Virus record (IMG/VR): IMGVR_UViG_3300021142_000062
Location: 1 to 42,826 of that record
Direction: 5' to 3' (one strand)
Source of the DNA: a virus
DNA length: 42,826 nt
Positions 7,827 to 14,543 of the stretch are shown in pieces. A program made the translations under genes and the position numbers. Position 1 is the stretch's first letter. Each line of letters begins with the position of its first letter. The notes under the pieces are model-generated. The model was not told the DNA's origin and did not search any database. It worked only from the letters and a program-made list of their open reading frames with translations.

Positions 7827-9104
7827 ATGGGACGAGTGGCGATGGACGGAGCAGCTGCGGCTGCTCCTGAGAAGGTTGCTGCGAAGCGTTCGAAGAAGGC
7901 TGACGCGACGAAGGTCGTGAACCTCGGCTACGAGCTCGTCGATCCGTCGACGCTCAAGGAGCACCCGCGCAACGCGCGGCGCGGCAACATCAAGTCGATC
8001 GACGAGTCGGTCGGCAGCAATGGCTTCTACGGTGCGATCGTCGTGCAGAAGAGCACGCGCACGATCCTCAAGGGCAACCACACCTACCAGGTCGCGGTGG
8101 CGCGCCGGATGGCGTCGGTGCCGGTGATCTGGGTCGAGGTCGACGCGAAGACCGAGCAGCGGATCCTCATCGCGGACAACCGCACGTCCGACCTCGCCGG
8201 CTACGAGGACAAGGATCTTCTCGCGCTGCTGGTCGAGATGCAGAGCGAGCACAACCTCGTCGGCACCGGCTACAACGACGACGCGGTGATGCGCATGATC
8301 GCGTCGTCCGAAGAGGGGCGTCGCGCGACGATCACCGAGGACACGCCTCCGCCGGTGCCGAAGGTCGCGGAGACGAAGGTCGGCGATCTCTACCGGCTCG
8401 GTGACCACTTGCTCGTGTGCGCGGACTCGAAGACCTCGTCCGAGGTTGAGCGCGTGATGGGCGGCGCGCTTGCCGACATGGTGTGGACCGACCCGCCCTA
8501 CGGCGTCGCCTACAAGGGTGGGACGGCCGAGGGGCTGACGATCGAGAACGACGATCTCGACGCGCCGGCGCTGCGCGAGTTCCTGCGCACGACGCTGGGC
8601 GTCGCGTACTCACTCGCGAAGCCCGGCTCGGCTTGGTACGTCGCGGCGCCGTCGGGGAACCTCTTCTTGGAGTTCGCGGCGGTGCTCGGGCGCGAGGGCT
8701 TCGACGTCTGGAAGCACACCATCGTCTGGGTGAAGGATTCGCTCGTGCTCGGGCGCGCCGACTACCACTACCGGCACGAGTCGATCTTCTACGGGTGGAA
8801 GGAGGGCGCGGGTCACTTCTTCATCGACGACCGCAAGCAGGACACGGTCTGGGAGATCGCGCGGCCGAAGAAGTCGACCGACCACCCGACGATGAAGCCG
8901 GTCGAGCTCGTCGCGCGCGCGATCCAGAACAACACCGTGCGCGGTGGCATCGTGCTGGACGTCTTCGGCGGCAGCGGCACGACGCTCATCGCGGCCGAGC
9001 AGACCGGGCGCAGCGCGCGCCTGGTCGAGAAGTCGCCGAACTACTGCGACGTGATCGTGAAGCGATGGCAGGCGCTCACCGGGCGCACGGCAGAGAAGCT
9101 GTGA
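7827..9104 (+). CDS. ParB-like domain fused to a DNA (N6-adenine or N4-cytosine) methyltransferase
   Basis: A 425-residue two-domain protein. Residues ~33-130 form a ParB/Srx-like domain (LKEHPRNARRGNIKSID, ILKGNHTYQVA, VEVDAKTEQRILIADNRT). The methyltransferase has catalytic DPPY at 222-225 and the SAM-binding motif DVFGGSGTT at 378-386. DPPY before the glycine motif gives beta-class order. Such fusions are common in phages and modify phage DNA, often as protection from host restriction. The ATG at 7827 has GGAGG at 7814-7818; longer frames run into the upstream gene. The stop overlaps the next GTG. Confidence 0.92.
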   Translation: MGRVAMDGAAAAAPEKVAAKRSKKADATKVVNLGYELVDPSTLKEHPRNARRGNIKSIDESVGSNGFYGAIVVQKSTRTILKGNHTYQVAVARRMASVPVIWVEVDAKTEQRILIADNRTSDLAGYEDKDLLALLVEMQSEHNLVGTGYNDDAVMRMIASSEEGRRATITEDTPPPVPKVAETKVGDLYRLGDHLLVCADSKTSSEVERVMGGALADMVWTDPPYGVAYKGGTAEGLTIENDDLDAPALREFLRTTLGVAYSLAKPGSAWYVAAPSGNLFLEFAAVLGREGFDVWKHTIVWVKDSLVLGRADYHYRHESIFYGWKEGAGHFFIDDRKQDTVWEIARPKKSTDHPTMKPVELVARAIQNNTVRGGIVLDVFGGSGTTLIAAEQTGRSARLVEKSPNYCDVIVKRWQALTGRTAEKL

Positions 9105-9526
9105 TCTCGGACCGGGTGCGCCGGTGGTTGATCCGCATCGGCGAGAAGCTTTCGAAGACGTACTTCGAGGGGCCAGAGCCGCCCGAGCGGATCGCCGAGA
9201 TGGCGCGCGCGTTCGCCTCGATGAACCCGCGCGCGACGAAGGGCGAGTGGCTCGCGATGAGCGAGGAGCTCGCGCGTGAGGCGTACCGGTCCGGGTGGAC
9301 GCGCGGCTTCGAATTCGCGGAGCGGGATCCCGATGAGCCGAACCCGGCACCGGAGGAGCTCGCGGACGTGATGTCGCCGGGCTGGCGCGACCGCGCGCAC
9401 GATTGGCGCTGGGCAACGGACCTGCCGGTGCCGACCGAGCTCGATCGCGTGCCCGACGACGCCGGCCCGACCGTCGACGAGCGGATCGCGGCATTGATCG
9501 AAGCCAGCAGGACGCGCCGCGATTGA
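9101..9526 (+). CDS. Unknown protein downstream of the methyltransferase
   Basis: A 141-residue, mostly helical and charged protein (DRVRRWLIRIGEKLSKTYF at the start, WRDRAHDWRWATDLPVP later) with a GTG start overlapping the methyltransferase stop, so translation is likely coupled. I recognise no domain. The stop codon TGA is contributed by the AT-rich palindrome 9521-9542, placing a probable operator right at the end of this gene and marking a transcription-unit boundary. Confidence 0.75.
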   Translation: MISDRVRRWLIRIGEKLSKTYFEGPEPPERIAEMARAFASMNPRATKGEWLAMSEELAREAYRSGWTRGFEFAERDPDEPNPAPEELADVMSPGWRDRAHDWRWATDLPVPTELDRVPDDAGPTVDERIAALIEASRTRRD

Positions 9527-9542
9527 AAAACGTTTTTCGATC
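9521..9542. promoter_or_regulatory. 22-bp AT-rich palindrome, site 1
   Basis: GATTGAAAAAC is followed by GTTTTTCGATC, a near-perfect inverted repeat centred on AACGTT. It overlaps the stop of the upstream gene and lies 18 bases before the ATG of the next. Five other copies occur at 14544, 21679, 26663, 28693 and 34129. It stands out sharply in DNA this GC-rich. Probable repressor or partition-type binding site. Confidence 0.75.
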
Positions 9543-9560
9543 ACGCGCCGAGGAGGACCG

Positions 9561-9992
9561 ATGGACGCCGATGGGCTGCGAACGTGGGTGGAGACGATCC
9601 GAGGCGCGCGGCGCGCGCTGATGCACCGGGCGACGGGCCGCTTCGGCGCGGTCGTGGAGTTCTACGACGGCGTCGAGAAGGTCTACCGGTCGACCGAGGA
9701 CGGCTCGCTCACCGAGGGGCCGGTCGTCGAGCTCTCCTCGGGAGACGCGTTCCACGTGTATGCGGACGAGGACGGGTTCGGACCCGAGATGACGTTCCGC
9801 GCGCTCACGGTCGCCGAGACGCGCTTCTGGAGCCTCACGATGAGCGCGATCGCGGCCGCGGTCGGCGAGATCGCCGCGGCGGGTGCGGCGAACAAGATCC
9901 CAGAGGACATCGGGCCGGCGATGATCGCGGCGGCGCTGCGCCATCAGGCGACCGCGATCGCGGGGCCGATCGGTGACGAGGCGGTGCTGTGA
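9561..9992 (+). CDS. Unknown protein following palindrome site 1
   Basis: A 143-residue protein with a strong Shine-Dalgarno (AGGAGG at 9551-9556). The first half looks beta-rich (GRFGAVVEFYDGVEKVYRS, AFHVYADEDGF). The second half is Ala-rich and helical (AIAAAVGEIAAAGAANKIPED). It heads a block of six overlapping small genes running to 11577. No family recognised. Confidence 0.75.
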   Translation: MDADGLRTWVETIRGARRALMHRATGRFGAVVEFYDGVEKVYRSTEDGSLTEGPVVELSSGDAFHVYADEDGFGPEMTFRALTVAETRFWSLTMSAIAAAVGEIAAAGAANKIPEDIGPAMIAAALRHQATAIAGPIGDEAVL

Positions 9993-10357
9993 TCTTCGCG
10001 ATCGAATCGGTGGAAGGCGCGCAAGGGACGCTCGCGCGAGTCGTCTTCGTCGACGCGCCGAGCTTCTACGACGCGCGCGAGTGGGGTCGCGCGAAGTACG
10101 GCGAGCGGCTCCAGCTGGTGCTCGCGCACACGAAGCCGATCCTCGACAGCGACGGCCCGGTGCTCAAGGTCGGCGCGGTGCACCAGACGCCGTACGAGCG
10201 CGAGAGCGAGCACCGCGAGTCGATCACGGCGCGCGCGTACGAGAAGGGGCTCAAGGTCGGCATCGAGCGCGGGCGCGAGGAGATCCTCCGCGCCGGTCCT
10301 GGGCGTGCGTTCGACTACCCACCGGTGGCGCCTGCCGCCAAGTCGAGGAAGCGATGA
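9989..10357 (+). CDS. Unknown protein
   Basis: A 122-residue protein with a GTG start overlapping the previous stop by 4 bases. It has a short beta-rich N-terminal part (MIFAIESVEGAQGTLARVVFV), a central YDAREWGRAKYGE that resembles small phage proteins handling aromatic-rich surfaces, and a basic tail (AAKSRKR). No known domain is visible. Its place inside the run of 4-base overlaps indicates co-translation with its neighbours. Confidence 0.7.
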   Translation: MIFAIESVEGAQGTLARVVFVDAPSFYDAREWGRAKYGERLQLVLAHTKPILDSDGPVLKVGAVHQTPYERESEHRESITARAYEKGLKVGIERGREEILRAGPGRAFDYPPVAPAAKSRKR

Positions 10358-10773
10358 GCCAAGCCGCCAACGTGCACAACGCCATCGCGTCGCTCGTGGC
10401 GCTCTACGGGCAGACGCTCGCCGAGCAGGCGCGCGAGGCCGAGGCCGCGGTGAAGTCGCGCGACACGCAGATCGCGAGCCAGAGCGTGGTCATCGATTCG
10501 CTCAAGGTGGACCTCAAGGGGGTCGTGGCGGATCTCGCGAAGGCGAAGGCGCAGATCGAAGATGCGCGCGCCGAGCTCCTCGACCGCGAGGAGGTGATCG
10601 CGAATCAGGCGCAGTCGATCACCGAGGTCACGGCGCGCGCGGAGAACTTGAACCTGACGATGCTCCGTCAGTCGCGCGATCTCGATGCGTTGCGCGAGGC
10701 GTGGACGCAGCGTGGCAACGAGGCGCAGGAGCTCCGTGCCGCGCTTGCGGCTGCGACGGGAGCGCCGGGCTGA
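10354..10773 (+). CDS. Coiled-coil protein of unknown function
   Basis: A 139-residue protein that is almost entirely heptad-patterned helix from about residue 20 to 130 (AEQAREAEAAVKSRDTQIA, LAKAKAQIEDARAELLDREE). It has no Cys and few aromatics. It overlaps both neighbours by 1-4 bases. It could be a small oligomeric scaffold or partner protein; nothing more specific can be said. Confidence 0.75.
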   Translation: MSQAANVHNAIASLVALYGQTLAEQAREAEAAVKSRDTQIASQSVVIDSLKVDLKGVVADLAKAKAQIEDARAELLDREEVIANQAQSITEVTARAENLNLTMLRQSRDLDALREAWTQRGNEAQELRAALAAATGAPG

Positions 10774-11090
10774 TGGACGGCATCTCGACGACCTCGCGCG
10801 AGCTCGACGCGTTCCTCGCGCTCGCGCACGGGCCGAAGGCAGCGGCGTGGCTCGTGCGGCGGTTCCGCAGGTCGCTGAAGCAGTTCGGCGTGTTCTTCGT
10901 CGAGGTGAACCGCGGCCAGCAGGTGCCGCGCTGGTTCAGGCTCGCGATCGCGTCGCTGCGATCGCCGACGCACGCGCACGTCTGGACGGTGCTCTCGGTG
11001 CACCGGATCGGCTACGGAAACTCGCGGTTCGTCGTGAAGTGGAAGCTCTGGCCACACGAGGCCAAGCGCGCTGCGAAGCGGAGGTCGTGA
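10773..11090 (+). CDS. Basic unknown protein
   Basis: A 105-residue, Arg-rich protein (WLVRRFRRSLKQFGVFFVEV near residue 26, tail EAKRAAKRRS). Alternating hydrophobic and basic residues in the centre suggest a small alpha/beta fold able to bind nucleic acid, but no known motif is present. It starts at a TGATG junction with the coiled-coil gene and ends at a TGATG junction with the next gene. Confidence 0.72.
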   Translation: MDGISTTSRELDAFLALAHGPKAAAWLVRRFRRSLKQFGVFFVEVNRGQQVPRWFRLAIASLRSPTHAHVWTVLSVHRIGYGNSRFVVKWKLWPHEAKRAAKRRS

Positions 11091-11335
11091 TGGCGCGGAT
11101 ACCTAAAACACTCTATTGGCGGCACCACGGTCCCGAGCTTCACGTGTGCGTCTCGCGCCGCGGGCGCATCCTCCGCGCGCGCCTCGTCGCACCGCCGCGG
11201 ATGAAGTCGGGGATGATCGGACGCATCTCGGACGTCGTGTTCTACGGGTACATCGACACGAACGACGTCGAGTACGTGCCGGTGAAGATCGTGAGTCGCG
11301 ACAGCGTGATCGCGACCTTCGGGGAGATCGGCTGA
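11090..11335 (+). CDS. Small beta-rich unknown protein
   Basis: An 81-residue protein with a likely SH3-like or other small beta-barrel pattern (ELHVCVSRRGRILRARLVAPP, DVVFYGYIDTNDVEYVPVKIV). Codons 4-10 are unusually AT-rich for this region, which may keep the start unstructured for translation. It overlaps the previous and next genes by one base each. Function unknown. Confidence 0.72.
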   Translation: MARIPKTLYWRHHGPELHVCVSRRGRILRARLVAPPRMKSGMIGRISDVVFYGYIDTNDVEYVPVKIVSRDSVIATFGEIG

Positions 11336-11577
11336 TGGCACGCGTCAGCGAGAGCGCGACGCACGTGATCGAGCGGCCGGACTTCGCGCCGCACGTGCTT
11401 GCGACCTGGGAGCGCCGGCGCGTCGACGAGAGCGGTGAGGTGCCGCCGCAGCGGATCGAGCTCCGGTGTGATCGGTGCGAGGCGACGCACCTCGTGATCT
11501 GCCAATCCGGGCAGGTACGGCGGCACATTCACGCGTTCGGCGTGGCGCATCTGCACCGCGACGCGCTCTCGCGATAG
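11335..11577 (+). CDS. Small putative zinc-binding protein
   Basis: An 80-residue protein with a likely metal site: C45, C48 and C56 in ELRCDRCEATHLVIC, plus H64 and H66 in RRHIHAF. The N-terminal half is charged. It overlaps the previous gene by one base. The TAG stop is also the first half of the TAGGCT box of the next gene. No family recognised. Confidence 0.72.
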   Translation: MARVSESATHVIERPDFAPHVLATWERRRVDESGEVPPQRIELRCDRCEATHLVICQSGQVRRHIHAFGVAHLHRDALSR

Positions 11578-11580
11578 GCT
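11575..11580 (+). promoter_or_regulatory. -10 box TAGGCT of a predicted leaderless promoter
   Basis: TAGGCT is 9 bases before the ATG at 11590, with no Shine-Dalgarno between. The arrangement is the same as upstream of the paralogue at 6047. Confidence 0.5.
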
Positions 11581-11589
11581 CCGACCACC

Positions 11590-12210
11590 ATGGCGAAAGA
11601 CGTCGGCGCGAAGGTCGAGACCTCGAAGTACACCGGGCGCGTCGGCGTGACCGGCAAGGTCATCGGCAAGGTCGAGAAGGCACCGGTCTCGACCTGGGCT
11701 GCGGCGAAGCGTGATCGCGTCGAGGGATCGTTCGGGCGCGCGGTGAACGCGATCGCAGACGCGAGCCACGCCTCCTCCGACGCGAACATCAGCAACACCG
11801 CGGATGCGCATCTCCGCGCGGCGAAGGCGTACGACCGCGCTGCGGAAGTCGTGAAGTCGCGCGGTGGTGATCATGAGCACTACGCACGCGAGGCCGATGG
11901 CCATCGCGAGAAGGCTGCGAAGGCGAGCGATCTTCCCGGGCGCATGAAGGCGAGCGCGGAGAAGATGCACGGAGCCGCGTACGCGGCGAGCGACAAGGCG
12001 AACCAGACCGGCAAGGCAGCCGATCACGTCGACGCCGCGCAATCGCACGCGCGCGCCGCTGGGCAGTTTCCATCGGGCGATCCGCGCAAGCGCGCGCACC
12101 TCGACACCGCGGCGAATCACAAGGAGGCCGCGCGCACCGGCGCGAAGGCCGCGGGCGTTTCGGGCGATGATCGGCCGCGCGATGAACGTGGTCGGTTCGC
12201 GTCGAAGTAG
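11590..12210 (+). CDS. KWA/GRFASK family protein 4
   Basis: A 206-residue paralogue. About 30 extra N-terminal residues (Gly/Val/Lys-rich, VGVTGKVIGKVEK) precede the family box APVSTWAAAK (31-40). Helical Ala/His segments follow (DAHLRAAKAYDRAAEVV, HYAREADGHREKAAKA, HVDAAQSHARAAGQF, HLDTAANHKEAARTG) and the protein ends RDERGRFASK. It lies alone, 3.8 kb from the triplet at 6047-7792, yet keeps the same promoter layout, so the family appears to be regulated as a unit. Function unknown. Confidence 0.84.
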   Translation: MAKDVGAKVETSKYTGRVGVTGKVIGKVEKAPVSTWAAAKRDRVEGSFGRAVNAIADASHASSDANISNTADAHLRAAKAYDRAAEVVKSRGGDHEHYAREADGHREKAAKASDLPGRMKASAEKMHGAAYAASDKANQTGKAADHVDAAQSHARAAGQFPSGDPRKRAHLDTAANHKEAARTGAKAAGVSGDDRPRDERGRFASK

Positions 12211-12226
12211 CGGGGATTCCCGGGCG

Positions 12227-12266
12227 AAAAAAAAAACTTTGCATTGCCCGCGAGGCGAGCTAGCTT
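12227..12266 (+). promoter_or_regulatory. Sigma-70-type promoter P1 with A-tract
   Basis: A ten-base A-tract (12227-12236) precedes the -35 TTGCAT at 12239-12244, then a 16-base spacer and the -10 TAGCTT at 12261-12266. Transcription would start near 12273, giving a ~37-base leader with AAGGAGG before the ATG at 12310. The same design recurs at 13956-13991. Confidence 0.72.
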
Positions 12267-12309
12267 GGTCTCCACGGACGGCGCTTGAGGGCGCACCAAG
12301 GAGGCTCAG

Positions 12310-12546
12310 ATGGCGATGATCCCGACGACCCTGATCGTGGCGCTTGCGGTGCAGAACGTGGAGCTCTGGCGCGCGCCCGAGAACGAGAACCCGCTCCCCG
12401 GTGCGTCGGCCCCCGACTTCGCGGAGGCCTCCTGGGAGGTGGCGCGCGACAGCGACGAGCGCTTCGAGCGCTACAGCGACGAGGAGCTCGCGGCGTCGTG
12501 GCCGACCTACCTGCGCGCCTTCATGGCCGCGGCGGCGGTGTCGTGA
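12310..12546 (+). CDS. Small acidic unknown protein, first gene after promoter P1
   Basis: A 78-residue protein with a strong Shine-Dalgarno (AAGGAGG, 12298-12304). It starts with a hydrophobic stretch (MIPTTLIVALAVQNVELW) and continues very acidic (FAEASWEVARDSDERFERY). Being the first gene of a strong promoter, it is probably early-expressed; small acidic early phage proteins are often inhibitors of host functions, but that is speculation. It overlaps the next start by one base. Confidence 0.75.
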   Translation: MAMIPTTLIVALAVQNVELWRAPENENPLPGASAPDFAEASWEVARDSDERFERYSDEELAASWPTYLRAFMAAAAVS

Positions 12547-12863
12547 TGGCCCGCGCGCTCACGAAGTTCACGCCCGGCGACTGGGGCTGCTACTCGGGCG
12601 CCGAGCGCTTCGCCGGCGGCGGTGAGCCGCTCATCGGCGGGATCATGATCATCGTCGCCTCGGACGAGGCCGGCTGGGTGAACGACTCGATGCTGGCCGA
12701 CGTGATCGTGCACGGCGCAGGCGTGATCGTCGCGGTGACGCCCGAGTGCATGCTCGGGATCGCGTGCCCGACGAAGGCCGCGGCGGTGGCGATCGCCAAG
12801 CTGCTCCCGCAATCGATCACGCAAGAGGAGCTCCACGAGCTCGGCTTCGCCGATATCGGCTGA
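12546..12863 (+). CDS. Unknown protein, paralogue of the gene at 13178
   Basis: A 105-residue protein similar along its length to the product of 13178-13486: LTKFTPGDWGCYSGAERFAG here versus LRRFTKNDWDGFAGATHFAD there, both followed by DPLI or EPLI and ending with a short helix (TQEELHELGF versus SPETLVAAGL). The two define a small family that arose by local duplication. It looks like a compact alpha/beta domain. Function unknown; it sits in the P1-driven early-type operon. Confidence 0.78.
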   Translation: MARALTKFTPGDWGCYSGAERFAGGGEPLIGGIMIIVASDEAGWVNDSMLADVIVHGAGVIVAVTPECMLGIACPTKAAAVAIAKLLPQSITQEELHELGFADIG

Positions 12864-12865
12864 AC

Positions 12866-13138
12866 ATGGATGCGAAGACGAAGGCCACCGTCCGCAACAG
12901 CGCGCGCGACTCGTACGCCGTTGCGGACGCGTGCGAGCGGCTCGCCAGCGCGCTCGCCGCGCACGACCCCGAGGGGGCTGCCGAATGGCGTGCGGATGCG
13001 AAGCGCGCCAACACCGCGGCGCGCGCGGCGATGCGTAGGCTCGGGCGGTGGGGGCGCGACGCGTACCTTCGGGTGGAGCTCGAACGATCGGAGGCGAACG
13101 ACACCGCGTACCTGATGCTCACCGACGCAGATCACTAG
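12866..13138 (+). CDS. Small helical unknown protein
   Basis: A 90-residue, largely helical protein (SYAVADACERLASALAAHDP, AEWRADAKRANTAARAAMRRL) lying between the two paralogues at 12546 and 13178. It starts two bases after the previous stop and has no clear Shine-Dalgarno, so it probably relies on translational coupling. No domain recognised. Confidence 0.7.
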   Translation: MDAKTKATVRNSARDSYAVADACERLASALAAHDPEGAAEWRADAKRANTAARAAMRRLGRWGRDAYLRVELERSEANDTAYLMLTDADH

Positions 13139-13149
13139 GACCGATGTAT

Positions 13150-13166
13150 GGCCCCCGAGGGGGCAG
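13150..13166 (+). repeat. 17-bp leader repeat with hairpin potential, copy 1
   Basis: GGCCCCCGAGGGGGCAG occurs here and at 14014-14030. GCCCC and GGGGC can pair around a CGAG tetraloop. In both copies it lies 11-15 bases before the chosen start codon, next to the ribosome-binding site. Confidence 0.6.
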
Positions 13167-13177
13167 GAGAGATCACG

Positions 13178-13486
13178 ATGGCGACGCTTCGACGCTTCAC
13201 GAAAAACGACTGGGATGGGTTCGCCGGCGCCACGCACTTCGCGGACGGCGCCGACCCGCTGATCGCGTACATCAAGATCGCCTTCCCGGAGGCGCAGTAC
13301 GACGCGGTGCTCGTCGTCGACGGCGAGGGGATCGCGGTCATGGCGTGCGACGACGCCGGCATCGAGATCGGCCTCTGGGCGAACCACAAGATCCCGGTGC
13401 ACGAAGCGGTGCTCCTCGGTGCGACGTTGCCCGCGGTGGTCTCGCCCGAGACGCTGGTCGCGGCCGGGCTGGAGGATCACTCGTGA
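13178..13486 (+). CDS. Unknown protein, paralogue of the gene at 12546
   Basis: A 102-residue protein aligned to the 12546 product (FTKNDWDGFAGATHFADGADPLI). I chose the ATG at 13178 over the in-frame ATG at 13148 because its protein lines up with the paralogue's start, because AGGAGA at 13165-13170 is correctly spaced, and because 13148 would translate the leader hairpin that is non-coding at 14014. The protein contains a predicted beta-strand run (AVLVVDGEGIAVMACDDAGIE). Function unknown. Confidence 0.75.
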   Translation: MATLRRFTKNDWDGFAGATHFADGADPLIAYIKIAFPEAQYDAVLVVDGEGIAVMACDDAGIEIGLWANHKIPVHEAVLLGATLPAVVSPETLVAAGLEDHS

Positions 13487-13761
13487 TCGGCGCGGTGCCG
13501 ATGCACGAGATGGTCGAGCGCGCGGAGCGCGTCGCCGAGGCGCAGGCCCAGGCGCGCACCGGCGCTCGCGCGTGGTGGTTCAGCGCGTGGGGCACGCGCT
13601 ACGACTCGGGCTGGTGCTTCGGCGCCTCGCCCGAGGCCGCGCGTGAGCGCGTCGTGAGCGAGCTCGCCGCGCGCGGCTTCCGCGGCACGTACGCGATCTG
13701 CCTCACCACGCGCGAGGGCAACGAGTCGGTGCGCTTCGAGCGCGTGGAGATCGGCAAGTGA
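13483..13761 (+). CDS. Unknown protein
   Basis: A 92-residue protein with a GTG start overlapping the previous stop. An amphipathic helix (HEMVERAERVAEAQAQART) is followed by an alpha/beta segment rich in aromatics (ARAWWFSAWGTRYDSGWCF) and a helix-strand pair. No motif links it to a known family. It is the last clear gene before promoter P2. Confidence 0.72.
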   Translation: MIGAVPMHEMVERAERVAEAQAQARTGARAWWFSAWGTRYDSGWCFGASPEAARERVVSELAARGFRGTYAICLTTREGNESVRFERVEIGK

Positions 13762-13815
13762 GCCCGCGGCGCGTGCGGTGCGTAGCGCCGCGACGAGCTC
13801 CTCGCCTCGTACCCG

Positions 13816-13914
13816 ATGCAATCGGTCGTGCGGCTCATCGTGGCGGCGCTCGATCGGCTGCACGCGGGCGAAGTCGTCGAGGTGGCGCGCCTCCGGATCT
13901 GGCGCATCTCGTGA
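13816..13914 (+). CDS. Possible short or broken gene
   Basis: A 32-residue frame (MQSVVRLIVAALDRLHAG and on to VARLRIWRIS) has the strongly GC-biased third positions of real genes here. The coding signal extends upstream to about 13783 in the same frame but is cut by a TAG, with no good start codon or ribosome-binding site. It may be the end of a frameshifted gene that began near 13758. Only weakly supported. Confidence 0.3.
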   Translation: MQSVVRLIVAALDRLHAGEVVEVARLRIWRIS

Positions 13915-13955
13915 TCCATGGGTTCGCGGAACCCGCAAGAAAAACCGCACCTAAT

Positions 13956-13991
13956 AAAAAAACTTGCAAGGTGCCGGTCCGTGCGTATGCT
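13956..13991 (+). promoter_or_regulatory. Sigma-70-type promoter P2 with A-tract
   Basis: An A-tract at 13956-13962 is followed by TTGCAA (-35, 13964-13969), a 16-base spacer and TATGCT (-10, 13986-13991). It closely matches P1 in A-tract, -35, spacer length and the downstream GGTCTC. The leader to the ATG at 14046 is ~48 bases and holds the 17-bp hairpin repeat. Confidence 0.75.
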
Positions 13992-14013
13992 GGGTCTCAG
14001 GCGACGACGAACC

Positions 14014-14030
14014 GGCCCCCGAGGGGGCAG
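14014..14030 (+). repeat. 17-bp leader repeat with hairpin potential, copy 2
   Basis: Identical to 13150-13166. It lies in the leader of the P2 transcript, 15 bases before the ATG at 14046. Confidence 0.6.
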
Positions 14031-14045
14031 AAGGCGCAGGACCAG

Positions 14046-14459
14046 ATGGCGATCAACAACCGACCGACGATGAGCACGGAAGAGGCGATCAACGAGGCGC
14101 GCGCGACGATCCGCGCCGCCGGCATCCGCGGCCTCCGCGCCCTCCCCGAGTCGAGCGGCGATTACATCTGCGCCGAATTCGAGCGCGCCGACCGCCGCGT
14201 GAACTGCACCCTCTACGTGCGCACCGGGTACCCGCGCACCGAGAAGGCGACCTGGAAGGGCGCGGGCGAGAACGAGATGGTCTTCGGGACCACGATCGTG
14301 GTCGAGATCACCTGGTCGAGCACCGGGCGCACGCCTGCCGAGGCGATCGCGTGCATCAAGCTATACACCGAGGTCGCGGAGCTCGCGGCGGAGCTCGAAG
14401 CCCGCTTCGCGCACGACCGGATCGGCGAGGTGCTCGACGTGACGCCGAAGGCCGGCTGA
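14046..14459 (+). CDS. Unknown protein driven by promoter P2
   Basis: A 137-residue protein. An N-terminal helix (STEEAINEARATIRAAGIRGL) is followed by a beta-rich core (YICAEFERADRRVNCTLYVRT and MVFGTTIVVEITWSSTG) and a C-terminal helical hairpin (IACIKLYTEVAELAAELEARF). The ATG lies downstream of the P2 leader; the frame is open upstream, but that DNA holds the promoter. No family recognised. Confidence 0.8.
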   Translation: MAINNRPTMSTEEAINEARATIRAAGIRGLRALPESSGDYICAEFERADRRVNCTLYVRTGYPRTEKATWKGAGENEMVFGTTIVVEITWSSTGRTPAEAIACIKLYTEVAELAAELEARFAHDRIGEVLDVTPKAG

Positions 14460-14472
14460 GCGCGGCATCGAC
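14460..14472 (+). promoter_or_regulatory. 13-bp gene-junction motif GCGCGGCATCGAC, copy 1
   Basis: It lies directly after the stop of the upstream gene and 4 bases before the tRNA-like fold at 14477. Near-identical copies precede the genes at 20777, 22079, 25584 and 28776. The motif may mark transcription starts. Confidence 0.5.
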
Positions 14473-14476
14473 GGAG

Positions 14477-14542
14477 GCGCCGCCCGACCGGGCGGAGCGA
14501 GGGCAACCTCGCCAGCGGGTTCGACCCCCGCGCGGCGCGCCA
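14477..14542 (+). ncRNA. Compact tRNA-like RNA with perfect acceptor and T arms and encoded CCA
   Basis: A cloverleaf can be drawn with no mismatches: acceptor GCGCCGC (14477-14483) with GCGGCGC (14532-14538); a 3-bp D stem (CCG/CGG, loop of 6); a 5-bp anticodon stem GCGAG/CTCGC with a 6-base loop GGCAAC; a 2-base variable region; a T stem GCGGG/CCCGC with loop TTCGACC; discriminator G and CCA at 14540-14542. It lacks U33, the 8-9 linker and a normal D loop, so it is probably not a decoding tRNA. It may be a processing signal, a decayed tRNA or an attachment-site remnant. Confidence 0.5.
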
Positions 14543-14543
14543 C

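Noticed and set aside
9521-9542. AT-rich palindromes as intrinsic terminators
   Set aside because: They have no loop, weak A/T pairing and no T run downstream, and one lies inside a gene. Protein binding is more likely.
12205-12236. Hairpin CGGGGATTCCCG plus A-tract as a terminator
   Set aside because: On the + strand the tract after the hairpin is A, not T; the A-tract is better explained as an UP-like element of promoter P1.
13148-13177. Upstream ATG at 13148 as the start of the gene at 13178
   Set aside because: It would translate a 17-bp leader hairpin that is non-coding at 14014, and it does not align with the paralogue at 12546.
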